Shown: positions 27,554 to 38,672 of the stretch, in pieces
How positions within the stretch are numbered: the stretch's first letter is position 1
How the letters are laid out: each line of letters opens with the position of its first letter
Source of the DNA: Chlorobiaceae bacterium
GTDB lineage: Bacteria > Bacteroidota > Chlorobiia > Chlorobiales > Chlorobiaceae
Assembly (NCBI GenBank): GCA_012972835.1
Contig: JABDHK010000006.1
Location: 1 to 64,000, forward strand
DNA length: 64,000 nucleotides
Direction: 5' to 3'
Made by a program: the position numbers and the translations under genes
Notes under the pieces: model-generated
What the model saw: the letters and a program-made list of their open reading frames with translations, nothing else
Databases searched by the model: none
Told to the model about the DNA's origin: nothing

Positions 27554-28846
27554 TTACTGGTAACCTTTGCCATAAGAGCCATAGAGGTCATGGGCTTGAC
27601 GGGAAATATCCTCTCTGAAATCAGGATGGGCAATGCTTGCCAGTGCTTCAGCCCGCTGACGGAGATTTTTTCCATGCAGATTGACAATGCCATACTCGGT
27701 AACTACGTACTGCACATGCGCTCTTGTAGTAACTACACCAGCGCCAGGCTTAAGCTGCACAACAATCCTCGACAACCCTTTTTTTGTCGTTGATGGCAGT
27801 GCAATAATCGGTTTGCCGCCCTCTGAAAGCGCTGCACCACGTATAAAGTCCATCTGACCGCCAACACCTGAATAATATTTCTGCCCGATCGAATCCGCAC
27901 ATACCTGGCCTGTCATGTCAATTTCAAGCGCACTGTTGATCGCTGTCACTCGAGGATTTCTCCGGATTTCCCGGGTATCGTTGACATAATCGGAAGGCAA
28001 CATTGCAACAAGCGGGTTATCGTCAACAAAATCATATAATTTTCTTGTCCCGATAAGAAAACTGGCAACAATAATCTCCTTGTGGCTGCGTTTTTTACGA
28101 CCGTTAATCACTCCTTTTTCAACAAGATCTACCACACCATCCGAAAACATTTCAGAATGAATGCCAAGGTCTTTGTGGCCGGTAAGCGCAGCAAGTGTTG
28201 CATCTGGAATAGCGCCTATACCCAGCTGAAGCGTTGCGCCATCCTCAACAATGGAAGCAATATGGTTTCCAATACGGATTTCTACATCACTCAAGAGACG
28301 TCTTGGTGTTTCGAGAATAGCATCGGAGACATCAACCATCGCATGGATCTTGCTGGTATGCAGCATTCCTTCGCCATGGGTTCGAGGCATATTGGGGTTC
28401 ACCTGGGCAATAACAAGCTTTGCTGAGTGCACTGCTGCAAGAGTTGCATCGACAGAAACTCCAAGAGAACAGTAGCCGTGTCGGTCTGGAGGAGAAACAT
28501 GAACAAGGGCAATGTCGAGCGGAAGTACCTTATTGGTGAAGAGGGAGGGAACATCGCTGAGAAAAACTGGAATGGCATCACCATCACCGTTCTGAACCGA
28601 CTGGCGAACATTTTTACCAACAAACAGAGCATTCAATCTGAAGCTCTCCCGATACTCCGGTCTCGCGTAAGCCGCTTCACCTTCGGTATGAAGACTGATG
28701 ATTTCAACATTTTTCAACTCAGCTGATCGATTGACCATCGCGTCGATCAGTCGTTGCGGTGTTGCTGCTGCCGTATGCAAAAAAACCCTGTCACCCGATT
28801 TAATTCTGGCTACCGCATCTTCTGCGGAAAGCGTACAATATTTCAT
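27554..28846 (-). CDS. Acetyl-CoA hydrolase/CoA-transferase family protein
   Basis: A 430-aa CoA-transferase. Recognisable parts are GIGAIPDATLAAL (the glycine-proline motif of the N-terminal domain), HSEMFSDGVVDLVEKGVING, YSGVGGQMDFIRGAALSEGG, and the C-terminal YVVTEYGIVNLHGKNLRQRA. Family members move CoA between acyl groups (4-hydroxybutyrate, acetate, propionate) or hydrolyse acetyl-CoA. The acyl partner is not clear. It begins 34 nt after ftsZ on the same strand, so it may be read through from the dcw operon. Confidence 0.87.
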   Translation of the reverse strand: MKYCTLSAEDAVARIKSGDRVFLHTAAATPQRLIDAMVNRSAELKNVEIISLHTEGEAAYARPEYRESFRLNALFVGKNVRQSVQNGDGDAIPVFLSDVPSLFTNKVLPLDIALVHVSPPDRHGYCSLGVSVDATLAAVHSAKLVIAQVNPNMPRTHGEGMLHTSKIHAMVDVSDAILETPRRLLSDVEIRIGNHIASIVEDGATLQLGIGAIPDATLAALTGHKDLGIHSEMFSDGVVDLVEKGVINGRKKRSHKEIIVASFLIGTRKLYDFVDDNPLVAMLPSDYVNDTREIRRNPRVTAINSALEIDMTGQVCADSIGQKYYSGVGGQMDFIRGAALSEGGKPIIALPSTTKKGLSRIVVQLKPGAGVVTTRAHVQYVVTEYGIVNLHGKNLRQRAEALASIAHPDFREDISRQAHDLYGSYGKGYQ

Positions 28847-28880
28847 TAACTCCCTTTACTTCAATGGTTAAAATGCATTG

Positions 28881-30173
28881 TCAGATACCGGTATTTTTCC
28901 TGCGGAGATATGCTGGTGTATCTGACAAGCCTTTCTGGATTTTATCTTCATGCTCGTTACTTCCACTGGTGACCAACGGATTATGATCGGTGTCATTCTG
29001 AGTGTTTTTCCTTGCCCCCACCTCTCGGGGATCATGGATCGATAACTGTCTTCTGATATAAGCGGGAATACGCAAATCCTCTTCGTGGCGGTCAGGATAG
29101 AGAGATACGGTATGCCGGACAGATTGGGAACCCTGTCCTGATCTGATTCCCTGCACAGGTGTGACAGGATGTCTTCCCACACTCTCTTTTACCTCCTCCT
29201 GATCTTTGCGTTTGAAGCCGGTAACAATAACGGTCACCCTTATTTCACCAGATACCTGAGGCTCGTCAACATAACCATTGATGATTTTGGCATCACTGCC
29301 AACCTGCTCCTCGATATAGTTCATGGCATCCGACATATCCCTCATGGTGACCTCGCCGGTAATGTTGACCAGCACACCTCTGGCACCCCTGACCGATACA
29401 CCTTCAAGAAGGGGACTGTTGAGAGCATCTGATGAAGCTTTCAGGGCCCGGCGATCGCCAGCCGCAGCAGCAGAACCCATAACAGCATCTCCCGCCCCTG
29501 ACATAATGCTCCGCACATCGGCAAAGTCAACATTGACATGGCCGTGACGGGTGATAATGTCGGCGATGCCTTTTGCTGCCCTGTAAAGGACATCATTTGC
29601 CATATTAAACGCTTCCGTAGCGCTTACTCCCTCTTCAGCAATACTCAGAATCTTTTCATTTTCAACAAGAATAAGAGTATCGATATATTTTCGTAGCTCT
29701 GCAATCCCTCCGTCAGCAATTTTCGCCTTGACCTGGCCCTCAAAGTTGAATGGCCTGGTTACAACACCGATGGTGAGTATGCCCATATTCCTTGCAATCG
29801 AGGCAATAACAGGCGCAGCGCCAGTTCCCGTGCCCTTGCCCATGCCTGCAGCAATAAAAACAAGATCGGCCCCTCTGAGCTGGGCAGCAATAATTTCGCG
29901 ATCGTCATCAGCCGCCTGCCGCCCCTTGGCCGGATCAGCTCCAGCCCCAAGCCCGTTTGTAGCTTTTTTGCCGATCTGCACCCTGAGAGGTGCTTTCGAG
30001 TTCAGGAGTGCCTGACGGTCTGTATTGAACACAATATATTCAACACCGCTTATTTTCCTGTCAATCATGTTGTTCACCGCATTGCCGCCGCAACCACCGA
30101 CGCCAACAATTCTTATAGTAACCCCTTTCCCCTGTTCACTGTCAAACAGGCCGGGATCGAGTTCAAATGCCAT
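28881..30173 (-). CDS. ftsZ: Cell division GTPase FtsZ
   Basis: A 430-aa tubulin homologue that forms the Z ring. N-terminal [15 protein letters not shown], the T7 loop [13 protein letters not shown] and the [17 protein letters not shown] segment are normal. The tubulin signature reads [12 protein letters not shown] (residues 110-121), with lysine at 113 where glycine is usual. The C-terminal conserved peptide that recruits partners occurs at the end as DTPAYLRRK (418-426), and a second, very similar [11 protein letters not shown] lies at 366-376. It is the last gene of the dcw cluster, 43 nt after ftsA. Confidence 0.96.
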   Translation of the reverse strand: MAFELDPGLFDSEQGKGVTIRIVGVGGCGGNAVNNMIDRKISGVEYIVFNTDRQALLNSKAPLRVQIGKKATNGLGAGADPAKGRQAADDDREIIAAQLRGADLVFIAAGMGKGTGTGAAPVIASIARNMGILTIGVVTRPFNFEGQVKAKIADGGIAELRKYIDTLILVENEKILSIAEEGVSATEAFNMANDVLYRAAKGIADIITRHGHVNVDFADVRSIMSGAGDAVMGSAAAAGDRRALKASSDALNSPLLEGVSVRGARGVLVNITGEVTMRDMSDAMNYIEEQVGSDAKIINGYVDEPQVSGEIRVTVIVTGFKRKDQEEVKESVGRHPVTPVQGIRSGQGSQSVRHTVSLYPDRHEEDLRIPAYIRRQLSIHDPREVGARKNTQNDTDHNPLVTSGSNEHEDKIQKGLSDTPAYLRRKNTGI

Positions 30174-30216
30174 TGTTCAGTTCTCCTCTATTAAAAGGCG
30201 TATTTTTTATCTCTCA

Positions 30217-31518
30217 TCAAAGATTATCCCAGAATTTTTTCAAGCGATCCCCAATTTTTTTAGTCGCAGGACTCTGCTCCTGTGCTTCAGGCTCTTCTGA
30301 AATGTTTGCGGGGGTATCAGGCTGAACTATTTCTGCTGCCGAGGCAAAATTATGATCGCCTGTAAGATTGTTCTGAAATGCATGAGCGACAAGACCCATA
30401 ACGGTGGCATACATGGGATTGTTGACAGAGCCCTTGATGCCGCCAGAGACACCTTCGGGATAGCCGATACGAACATCAAGCCCGAGAACATCATGGGCAA
30501 GCTCTTCGGTGCCCGGCAGAAGAGAGCCTCCTCCAGTGATTATTGCACCCGCATTGATATATTCGTAGTAGCCCGACCGCTTGATAGAATCCCGCACAAG
30601 CTCCAGAATCTCCATCATTCTGGCTTCAATGATCATAGTCAACGAACTCTTAGGAAATGATTTTTGTGGACGGCCTTCAATACCTTCAATAAGAATATCA
30701 ACATCCTCCCCGCTCATCTGACTGTACGCACAGCCATGTCTTATTTTAAGCTCTTCAGCAACTTCGTAAAGAGCCTTCACGCCATGAGCCAGATCATGAG
30801 TGACATCGTTGGCGGCAACCTTGATTACCTCTGAGTAACGGATTGCTCCGTCAATATATATTGCGACCTCCGTAGTGCCTCCTCCTATATCAATAACAAC
30901 CACGCCGCTTTTCTTCTCCCGCTCCTTCATAACCGCGATACCCGAGGCAACCGGTTCAAAAGTAACCGCACTGATCTCCAGTCCAGCCTTCTCGACGCAC
31001 TGTTTTATATTACGGATCTTTGTCCTCAAGCCGACAACAATATAGGCACTGCCTCGCATGGTCGTTCCAGCCATTCCTATCGGATCAAGAAGCCCCTCTT
31101 GATCATCAACAATAAACTCCTGCGGTATGACATGAATAATTTCATGATCAATATCGAGATATCTGATATTGGTCTTGGCCTTTTCCAGAAACCGCTTGAC
31201 ATCGGATTCATTGACAATACCGGTCTGATTGATGCTGATTTCGGAATTACTGTGTATACAGTGTACATGTGCTCCGGAAATACCGACATTCACACCGAGA
31301 ATCCGTATAGAGGACTCCCGCTCAGCATCAGCCACAGCAGCCCTTATGGCGGCTACCGTCTTGTTGATATTGACAACTGTAGCTCGTTGAAGACCATCAG
31401 AATTTGAACGTCCTTTCCCAAGCACATTAAGCTTTCCAATTTCATCTTTTTCGGCAACCACAACGCATACCTTGGTTGTGCCGATATCCAGACCTACCGC
31501 GATATTGCTTTTCAGCAT
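30217..31518 (-). CDS. ftsA: Cell division protein FtsA
   Basis: A 433-aa actin-like ATPase that tethers FtsZ to the membrane. It begins with the phosphate-1 motif AVGLDIGTTKVCVVVAE, has VVIDIGGGTTEVAIYIDGAI (phosphate 2) and the adenosine motif ITGGGSLLPG. The C-terminal IGDRLKKFWDNL is a short amphipathic helix suited to membrane binding. Between ftsQ and ftsZ in the dcw cluster. Confidence 0.95.
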   Translation of the reverse strand: MLKSNIAVGLDIGTTKVCVVVAEKDEIGKLNVLGKGRSNSDGLQRATVVNINKTVAAIRAAVADAERESSIRILGVNVGISGAHVHCIHSNSEISINQTGIVNESDVKRFLEKAKTNIRYLDIDHEIIHVIPQEFIVDDQEGLLDPIGMAGTTMRGSAYIVVGLRTKIRNIKQCVEKAGLEISAVTFEPVASGIAVMKEREKKSGVVVIDIGGGTTEVAIYIDGAIRYSEVIKVAANDVTHDLAHGVKALYEVAEELKIRHGCAYSQMSGEDVDILIEGIEGRPQKSFPKSSLTMIIEARMMEILELVRDSIKRSGYYEYINAGAIITGGGSLLPGTEELAHDVLGLDVRIGYPEGVSGGIKGSVNNPMYATVMGLVAHAFQNNLTGDHNFASAAEIVQPDTPANISEEPEAQEQSPATKKIGDRLKKFWDNL

Positions 31519-31539
31519 TGTTCTATTCTTGCATTATTA

Positions 31540-32433
31540 TCAAAGGTGAACATCCTGTGTGACCTCCGAAGAGACAGGAACCCTGGTAAAAACTCTCTCT
31601 CTGAACCTCAGGTCAACAGTTTCATAAAAGCCAAAACCTTTTTTTGAAACAACCTTTTGCCAGAATATCTCGAATTTTTTCAACTTTTCCTTGAAGTTAC
31701 CATCATTACCAACAATAAAACGAGTAGAAGCCTGATTGGCCATGCAGTAGGTCATATTGTTACCTGCAAGGTGAAGTTCGCGAATAAGCAGTTTTGCATA
31801 ATCACTTCCGGAAAGAGCCTCAAGAAATTGACTGATCGTGTCAAAATCTCGATAGTCAATCTGACGAAGGCCATTACCGGTCACTTTCAATCGGCTTATT
31901 CCTGAAACCAGGAGAAATTTAGGGAACTGCTCTGAAAACTCCTCCTTATCAGGCAGCAGAAATCCTTCAGTGTCAATAGCCATATTTCTGCCATCTATAA
32001 CCGTCAAGGCCATCACCACCCGCTCCATAACCCTTATACGGACAATTCCATTCATCTCCTTGCTGATCACTGCATCCCTGATATAGGGAAACTGCATAAC
32101 TCTCGCTTTCAGTTCATCAGAGTCAAGCTCATACTGATTTCTGCCTTTATAGGCTTTCATGCTTGCTGAAAGCTCTTTGCCGGCCATAACCGCAACTCCC
32201 TCAACAACAATATCCCTGACAACCACCTCTTTTTTCCATTTCAAGGAATAAAAGGCCAACCCGACAAGAGATGCAAGCACCATAATAAAAATAAAAACTC
32301 TTGCCTTCCCATCATCAGCATAAGCCGGAACAGAGCTGTTTAGTGTTGCCTCTTCGTCAAAACCATCAGAAGCTCCCGGATTTCTGGAGTCAGGGAGATA
32401 ACCCGTCTCTTCTTTTTGATCGGAATCATGCAT
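31540..32433 (-). CDS. ftsQ: Cell division protein FtsQ
   Basis: A 297-aa bitopic membrane protein: a cytoplasmic head of about 45 residues, a membrane helix (VFIFIMVLASLVGLAFYSL), then a POTRA domain (VVRDIVVEGVAVMAGKELSA) and the FtsQ beta domain. FtsQ joins the FtsZ-side and the periplasmic peptidoglycan synthases. Sequence conservation is weak; position between murC and ftsA and the domain order make the call. Confidence 0.88.
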   Translation of the reverse strand: MHDSDQKEETGYLPDSRNPGASDGFDEEATLNSSVPAYADDGKARVFIFIMVLASLVGLAFYSLKWKKEVVVRDIVVEGVAVMAGKELSASMKAYKGRNQYELDSDELKARVMQFPYIRDAVISKEMNGIVRIRVMERVVMALTVIDGRNMAIDTEGFLLPDKEEFSEQFPKFLLVSGISRLKVTGNGLRQIDYRDFDTISQFLEALSGSDYAKLLIRELHLAGNNMTYCMANQASTRFIVGNDGNFKEKLKKFEIFWQKVVSKKGFGFYETVDLRFRERVFTRVPVSSEVTQDVHL

Positions 32434-32448
32434 AACATGCTCTCCATA

Positions 32449-33852
32449 TCATGTTGCAAGAGTTTTCTCACGGCATGCTTCGGCAACTCTGGAAGCAAGA
32501 AGAGTTATATCCCCGGCACCCATGAAAAGGAGCATATTCCCAGTTACGAAATGTTCCCCGAGAGCTGAAAAGAGAATTTCCCTGTCGGCAATAAACTCGA
32601 CATGCTTTCCGCCTGCTTTTCGAACAGCGAGAGCCACCATATCCCCGGTAACCCCGGGATAATCCACAAACTTTTCACGGGCGGGATAAACATCTGCAAC
32701 ATAGACAATGTCTGCTCTTGAAAGAGCCCAGCCATATTCATCAGCAAACTCCATGGTACGGGAAAAGAGATGAGGCTGAAAAACAGCGATAACTCTGGAG
32801 TCGCTCCAACCACTTTTTGCCGCTTTGACAGTCGCCTTGACCTCCGATGGATGGTGAGCGTAATCATCAACAACCAGAAGTCCTTCACCATTGTCATATT
32901 TCACCTGAAACCTTCTCCTCATACCGCTGTACCTGCCAAGGCCTGCAATCAGCCGTTCAGGTATAATCCCCAACTCAAGTCCTGTCGAAAAGGCTGCCAG
33001 TGCATTGAGCACATTGTGGCGTCCAGGTACATTAATGCAAACATCGCGATACTCTGTACCGAAAGCCTTGAGTGTAAATCTGCTCAATTGTTTTTCGAGA
33101 ACAATGTCAGAAGCCATAACATCCGCAGGCTCGTCAATACCAAAAGTAGAATAAAGACGGTTCATTGATGGTATGATCTTTCGTATCTCAGGCCAGTCGA
33201 CACAACAGATCACCCGTCCATAAAAAGGCACGTTATTGGCAAACTCTATAAATGCCCGTTTCAGTTCATCGAGCGTTCCATAGGTATCCATATGCTCTGA
33301 CTCAAGGCTGTTGACAACAGCAACGGTCGGAGTAAGTTTCAAAAAAGCGCGGTCATACTCATCGGCCTCAATAACCATATATTTCCCCTCACCGACAACC
33401 GTGCTGCCCTTCAGATAGTCCGATATACCGCCAATCATGACCGTTGGCGACTCTCCCGACTCAATAAGCATCGTGGCAATCATAGCTGTAGTAGTTGTCT
33501 TGCCATGCGAACCGGAAACACAAATCCCGAATTTGTAGCGCATAAGCTCTCCAAGCATCTCGTCCCGTTTAATAACAGGAATGCCTGCTTTTTCAGCTGT
33601 GATAATCTCAATATTCTCTTCCGGCCTTATCGCTGAGGAGTAAACTACCACGTCGCATAACGCAATCTGCTCCGCCCTGTGTCCTTTATAGATTATTGCG
33701 CCATGTTCGACAAGTTTATCGGTCACCTCCCCTGAGGATACGTCAGAACCTGTTACCCCGAAGCCGGACTTCAAAAGCAGTTCCGCTATTGCGCTCATTC
33801 CTGCACCGCCAATTCCAACAATATGAACGCTTTTTGTTTTCCCCAGCTCCAT
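32449..33852 (-). CDS. murC: UDP-N-acetylmuramate-L-alanine ligase MurC
   Basis: A 467-aa Mur ligase that adds L-Ala to UDP-MurNAc. N-terminal [19 protein letters not shown] binds the UDP substrate, [16 protein letters not shown] is the ATP P-loop, and [14 protein letters not shown] and [15 protein letters not shown] are typical MurC motifs. It lies 20 nt after murG. The usual neighbours murB and ddl are absent. Confidence 0.96.
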   Translation of the reverse strand: MELGKTKSVHIVGIGGAGMSAIAELLLKSGFGVTGSDVSSGEVTDKLVEHGAIIYKGHRAEQIALCDVVVYSSAIRPEENIEIITAEKAGIPVIKRDEMLGELMRYKFGICVSGSHGKTTTTAMIATMLIESGESPTVMIGGISDYLKGSTVVGEGKYMVIEADEYDRAFLKLTPTVAVVNSLESEHMDTYGTLDELKRAFIEFANNVPFYGRVICCVDWPEIRKIIPSMNRLYSTFGIDEPADVMASDIVLEKQLSRFTLKAFGTEYRDVCINVPGRHNVLNALAAFSTGLELGIIPERLIAGLGRYSGMRRRFQVKYDNGEGLLVVDDYAHHPSEVKATVKAAKSGWSDSRVIAVFQPHLFSRTMEFADEYGWALSRADIVYVADVYPAREKFVDYPGVTGDMVALAVRKAGGKHVEFIADREILFSALGEHFVTGNMLLFMGAGDITLLASRVAEACREKTLAT

Positions 33853-33872
33853 GTGAATGTTACCCCTTAATG

Positions 33873-34964
33873 TTATTTTGAAAGCCCGATAATTCTCAAC
33901 GCAAGTTGATGTGCTGCATCTGGATACGCATGTTTCCTTGAAGCAATCCTCATATTTTTCAGTTCTCCTGCATCATCCAGTAATTCAAGAATTTTTTTCT
34001 TCGATATCTGTTCACTGAGACGGGCATCCTCAACCACAATAGCTGCTCCGCTCTTGACAAGTGCCTGTGCATTGTGACGCTGATGATCTCCGGTGGCATA
34101 AGGATAAGGCACAAGCACAGATGCTTTACCAAGATTGGTCAGTTCTGCAATAGTTGAGGCACCTGCCCTGCATAAAACAAGGTCAGATGCACTGTATGCC
34201 GCGCCCATATCTTCAATATACGGTGCCATCCACAAATAAGGTGACGGCATGACCTGGCTCTTTATACGCTCAAAGTCGAGCGACCCTGTCTGCCAGATAA
34301 GATTTGCCGAAAGGGTAATCTCGTTGAGCCACTGTAGCACGGCATTGTTGATCGAACGGGCTCCACGGCTTCCTCCGAAAACAAGAAGGGTTGGACGATC
34401 AGTGTGCAGATTAAAGCAACCTCGTGCTGCTGAGGAGTCCTGCTTTTCGAACAAGCGTGCAGGATTACCGGAGACAAAAAGATTCTGTTTTTTTACAATA
34501 AACCTCCTAGCGTCTTCAAAAGAGAGATGCACTTCACTGGCAAGGGATGAAAGGAGTTTAGTTGTCAAACCAGGAAATGCATTCTGTTCCTGAATTAGTG
34601 TTTTTTTTCGTAAAAGCTGTGCGGCAAACAACAGCGGAGCGCTGACAAATCCACCCGTTCCGACAACGACATCAGGACTCTCCCGGCCAATAAGGGCAAC
34701 AGCACGACCCAGAGCTGCAGCAAAATCGGCAAGGACACCAACATTGGCAATGATATCGGCAAGTGACCAACCTCGTTTCAAACCTCTGACCGGAATCAGA
34801 TGGAGCTTGAAACCAAGTCTTGGCACTTCGGTCGACTCAATACCTCCGGAAGTACCGGCAAATGAAATCTCTGCATCCGCCACCAGCTTTTTCAGCTCTC
34901 CTGCCATGGCAACGGCAGGATATAAATGCCCGCCTGTTCCACCTCCGGCAAAAAGTACTTTCAT
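33873..34964 (-). CDS. murG: N-acetylglucosaminyl transferase MurG
   Basis: A 363-aa GT-B glycosyltransferase that makes lipid II from lipid I. The N-terminal glycine-rich [15 protein letters not shown] and [15 protein letters not shown] are the G loops; [13 protein letters not shown] and [10 protein letters not shown] are the donor site. It overlaps ftsW by 4 nt. Confidence 0.95.
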   Translation of the reverse strand: MKVLFAGGGTGGHLYPAVAMAGELKKLVADAEISFAGTSGGIESTEVPRLGFKLHLIPVRGLKRGWSLADIIANVGVLADFAAALGRAVALIGRESPDVVVGTGGFVSAPLLFAAQLLRKKTLIQEQNAFPGLTTKLLSSLASEVHLSFEDARRFIVKKQNLFVSGNPARLFEKQDSSAARGCFNLHTDRPTLLVFGGSRGARSINNAVLQWLNEITLSANLIWQTGSLDFERIKSQVMPSPYLWMAPYIEDMGAAYSASDLVLCRAGASTIAELTNLGKASVLVPYPYATGDHQRHNAQALVKSGAAIVVEDARLSEQISKKKILELLDDAGELKNMRIASRKHAYPDAAHQLALRIIGLSK

Positions 34965-36187
34965 TCCATACTCCTTTCAGCGACACCCAACTGAGCACTT
35001 TTTTCAATCACCCGTTTCTTGTAGCGCGATATACTCATAAGAATACCAACACCAAGTGAGTTGAGCAGGAGCGCTGTACCTCCATAACTGATAAAAGGAA
35101 GCGCAACGCCTGTGGTAGGTATCAGGTGACAGGCAACAGCAATGTTGATAAAAGCAAAAAGAGTAATTGCCATGGTGATACCGCTGGCGACATATTTTCC
35201 AAAATTATCGGGAGCGTGCTTGGCTATAATCAGTCCACAGACAAAAAAACCAGCAAAAAGCGCAATAACAGCAACAGCACCGACAAACCCATACTCCTCG
35301 CCAATAACAACAAAGACAAAATCATTATACGAAAGAGGCAGATAAAGCTCCCTTTGCTTGCTTGCTCCTATACCAAGCCCGAACAAGCCACCATTTCCAA
35401 GACCAATCAATGCCTGCACAACCTGATAGCTTATCTCTTTTTCATCCTTACTGGTAAATGAGAGCAAACGGGCAACCCTGTATGGCGCAGCAATGGCAAA
35501 AACAGCTGCAATGGGGATAAGCAGAGATACCGTTGAAAGGAGATGACGAATATTAACCCCTCCGATAAACATCAACATAAACCCTATCAAGGCAATAAGC
35601 GTCGCGGTACTGAAATTAGGTTCAAGCGCGACAAGAGCTACAACTGTAAGCAGAATAGTGAGCAGGGGATAATAGGAGTTATTGAGATCTCGTATATAAC
35701 TCTGCTTTTCGGTAAGAAGCCTTGAAAAATGAAAAATAACCGCATATTTGGCAAAGTCAGATACCTGGAATTTAATCGGCCCGAACCCTATCCAGCGAGC
35801 AGCTCCTGAAATACGTCCAACTGCTTTCAATGCGAGAAGAGTGGCAAGAAGAAGAATACTTGCAACAAGAATAATCTTGCTGGTCTTCCAGAAAAGATGA
35901 TAGTCAAGTTGCGCAACAAGCAAAACAGTAGTAATTCCAAGCACAGAAAAAACAAGTTGACGCCACAAAAAATACTCGGAGCTTGCGTATTTGTTTTCTG
36001 CCCATCCCGCTCCGCTGCTGTAGACAATAACCACACCGATGCATATGAGAATAGCAACGATAAGCATCATCAATTTCCCTGCAACTCCCTCTACCCGTGA
36101 AGGTATTAAAAACTCTTCCTGATCCGTCGATATCGCAAAGTCGGAACTCAAATCTCGTTTCAGCATGGCTGTAACTGATGAACACAT
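34961..36187 (-). CDS. ftsW: Lipid II polymerase FtsW (SEDS family)
   Basis: A 408-aa SEDS protein with about ten membrane helices. YLFWRQ-type start of the core ([14 protein letters not shown]), [34 protein letters not shown] and the C-terminal [13 protein letters not shown] are family signatures. It polymerises septal glycan together with FtsI. The ATG at 36187 gives a 28-nt overlap with murD; an ATG at 36166 would give 7 nt and cannot be excluded. Confidence 0.94.
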   Translation of the reverse strand: MCSSVTAMLKRDLSSDFAISTDQEEFLIPSRVEGVAGKLMMLIVAILICIGVVIVYSSGAGWAENKYASSEYFLWRQLVFSVLGITTVLLVAQLDYHLFWKTSKIILVASILLLATLLALKAVGRISGAARWIGFGPIKFQVSDFAKYAVIFHFSRLLTEKQSYIRDLNNSYYPLLTILLTVVALVALEPNFSTATLIALIGFMLMFIGGVNIRHLLSTVSLLIPIAAVFAIAAPYRVARLLSFTSKDEKEISYQVVQALIGLGNGGLFGLGIGASKQRELYLPLSYNDFVFVVIGEEYGFVGAVAVIALFAGFFVCGLIIAKHAPDNFGKYVASGITMAITLFAFINIAVACHLIPTTGVALPFISYGGTALLLNSLGVGILMSISRYKKRVIEKSAQLGVAERSME

Positions 36188-37557
36188 TGTTTGAACTTTA
36201 TTCCGCGCTCCTCGAAATTTGCAAACATGTCAAAGCTGGCGCATCCTGGCGAAAACAGCACCGTTTCTCCCTGCCCGGCAGCCTCATAGGCAAGCAATAC
36301 TGCATCTTCAAGCGACGTGGCCTTTTTTACCACCACAATAGCCTCAAATGATGAGACGATCTTTCCCTGCGATTCACCAATTGCAATGAGCAGTGAGACT
36401 TTTTTTCTGACAAGCCCGGCTAGAGAGTTGTAATCATTACCTTTATCCCGACCTCCTGCAATAAGAACGCAGCTTCCCGGTACAGCCTCAAGTGCCTGTC
36501 GCATGGCATTGATGTTCGTGGCTTTTGAATCGTTGACCCAGCAAGCTCCGTTGAGTGTCGTGACATATTCCTGACGGTGCTCAACACCATTGAACTCACT
36601 GAGCACTGAACGCACAATCTCATTACTGATACCCAATGCCCTTGCTGCCGCAATAGCAGCAAGCACATTAGAAATATTGTGGCGCCCTCGAAAACTCTGT
36701 TTCAGAAAGTCTGATATCACCATCACCTCATCTTCACCATTTGGAATACGCACAACAATTCTCTCTCCATCAAGCAAAACAATGCGCCGGTCAATTCCCC
36801 CTCCTTGCACAGAGTCCATGCCAAACGGGACAAGGTTGAACGGGAAAAACTTTCCTGAAAAATGCTCTCTGAGCAAAGGATCATCCTCGTTATAGATAAG
36901 CGTATCTGCCACACCCTGGTTCGCATAGATCCTGAATTTGGCTGCGGCATACCGTTGCATGTCACCTTCATAGCGGGCAAGATGATCCGGTGTAATATTA
37001 GTGATGACCGCAACATCGGGCCTGAAGCTACAGCAGCGCTCCAGCTGGTAACTGCTCAGCTCGACAACCGCAATATCCCGCGGATTCATATCCAGTACTT
37101 TTGAAGAGAACGGCACCCCGATATTGCCTACGCTGAATGACCGGTAATCGTTCTGCAGGCCATTAGCCTCGCATAAACGATGAATAAGCGTCGATGTGGT
37201 AGTTTTACCATCGGTACCGGTAACACCAACAATTCTTGCTTTGCAGAAATAGCTCGCTATCTCGATTTCACTGAAAATTGGAATCCCTTTGGACTCCAAG
37301 GTCTTCACAACCGGGGCATTCTGAGTAATTCCGGGACTGATGACACAAAAATCGGCATCATAGACTTTCTCAGAATGACCATCCTGTTCAATAGATATCT
37401 GCTGCTCCTGAAGTCGCAAAATATCATCTGCGCCAATCCTGCCAAACTCGCTCAAGAGTACAGCGGCACCTTGAGCTTGGAGAAGTTCCGCTGCTGCAAT
37501 GCCACTTATGCCTGCACCGATAACCGATACCTTTTTACCCGATAGATTGATAGCCAT
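36160..37557 (-). CDS. murD: UDP-N-acetylmuramoylalanine-D-glutamate ligase MurD
   Basis: A 465-aa Mur ligase that adds D-Glu. KVSVIGAGISGIAAAELLQ is the N-terminal UDP-binding fold, GVTGTDGKTTTSTLI the ATP loop, and WVNDSKATNINAM and LIAGGRDKGNDY the C-terminal MurD motifs. Its ATG shares one base with the mraY stop (TAATG). Confidence 0.96.
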   Translation of the reverse strand: MAINLSGKKVSVIGAGISGIAAAELLQAQGAAVLLSEFGRIGADDILRLQEQQISIEQDGHSEKVYDADFCVISPGITQNAPVVKTLESKGIPIFSEIEIASYFCKARIVGVTGTDGKTTTSTLIHRLCEANGLQNDYRSFSVGNIGVPFSSKVLDMNPRDIAVVELSSYQLERCCSFRPDVAVITNITPDHLARYEGDMQRYAAAKFRIYANQGVADTLIYNEDDPLLREHFSGKFFPFNLVPFGMDSVQGGGIDRRIVLLDGERIVVRIPNGEDEVMVISDFLKQSFRGRHNISNVLAAIAAARALGISNEIVRSVLSEFNGVEHRQEYVTTLNGACWVNDSKATNINAMRQALEAVPGSCVLIAGGRDKGNDYNSLAGLVRKKVSLLIAIGESQGKIVSSFEAIVVVKKATSLEDAVLLAYEAAGQGETVLFSPGCASFDMFANFEERGIKFKQCVHQLQPC

Positions 37558-38663
37558 TATCTGAGTTTGAGAGTCATGAGACTGACAAGAAAAAAAAGAA
37601 TGGCCACAATCCAGAACCGGATCACGATTTTTTGCTCAGCCCACCCTTTCAGCTGAAAATGGTGATGCAGAGGTGCCATCAAAAAGATTCGTCTTCCTTG
37701 GCCAAACCGCATTTTCGAGTATTTGAAATAGAGAACCTGCAGAGAGACAGAGAGTGTTTCAAGGAAAAAAATACCTGCAATCACCGGCAGAAGCAGCTCC
37801 TGCTTGATCAGCAGAGCTATTACCGCAATAGCGCTGCCAAGAGCAAGGGATCCAGTATCTCCCATGATAATCTCAGCAGGATTGGAGTTGAACCACAAAA
37901 AACCAACGCAGGCCATGACAATGGCCATACTGACCACAGCAACTTCACCACCTCCGGGAATAAAGGGGATATTGAGGTATACGGCATAGACAGCATTTCC
38001 GGCAAGGTATGAAAAGCCGCCAAGCCCGGTCACTACAATAGCAGAACTGCCTGCAGCCAGACCGTCAAGACCGTCTGTAAGATTCACTGCGTTCGACACT
38101 GCTGTAATGATAAAAATGACGATTGGTATATAAAAGATACCGTAGTCAATCGTCAGATTTTTAAAAAACGGCACCGTCGTTGTTGAAAGAAGCACCGAAA
38201 AAGCCGGATCAAACCAGGTATAGAGCCCAATAATAAGACCGAGAGAGAGCTGCCCGATAAGCTTATAGCGTGCAGAAAGCCCCCCTTTGATTTTCATCAC
38301 CACTTTTCGGTAGTCATCAATAAAGCCGATGACACCCATCCATATCATAGCCAGCAGAATCAGCCACACATGTGGATCATTGAATTTTGACCAGAGCAGC
38401 ACAGAGATTACTACAGAAAAAATAATAAGCAGCCCTCCCATCGTAGGCAGCTTTTTTTTCTTTTTATGTTCCGGAGGTGCTTCCTCCTTGATTGGCTCAA
38501 TAAATCGGGTTTGAAGATATCTGATAAATCCAGGGCCAAAAAACAGCGTGATCAACAGCGCAGTAATCGCAGCAGCACTTGCTCTGAAGGTGAGGTACTC
38601 GATAACACGGAGCACCGGGGGGTGGAAAACATCGTTGATGTACCTTAATAAATAATAAAACAT
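37557..38663 (-). CDS. mraY: Phospho-MurNAc-pentapeptide transferase MraY
   Basis: A 368-aa membrane enzyme that attaches UDP-MurNAc-pentapeptide to undecaprenyl phosphate (lipid I). [13 protein letters not shown], the aspartate-rich [25 protein letters not shown] and [12 protein letters not shown] are the MraY catalytic and binding motifs. About ten membrane helices. It follows murF by 9 nt in the reverse-strand order murF-mraY-murD. Confidence 0.96.
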   Translation of the reverse strand: MFYYLLRYINDVFHPPVLRVIEYLTFRASAAAITALLITLFFGPGFIRYLQTRFIEPIKEEAPPEHKKKKKLPTMGGLLIIFSVVISVLLWSKFNDPHVWLILLAMIWMGVIGFIDDYRKVVMKIKGGLSARYKLIGQLSLGLIIGLYTWFDPAFSVLLSTTTVPFFKNLTIDYGIFYIPIVIFIITAVSNAVNLTDGLDGLAAGSSAIVVTGLGGFSYLAGNAVYAVYLNIPFIPGGGEVAVVSMAIVMACVGFLWFNSNPAEIIMGDTGSLALGSAIAVIALLIKQELLLPVIAGIFFLETLSVSLQVLYFKYSKMRFGQGRRIFLMAPLHHHFQLKGWAEQKIVIRFWIVAILFFLVSLMTLKLR

Positions 38664-38672
38664 ACCCTATTC

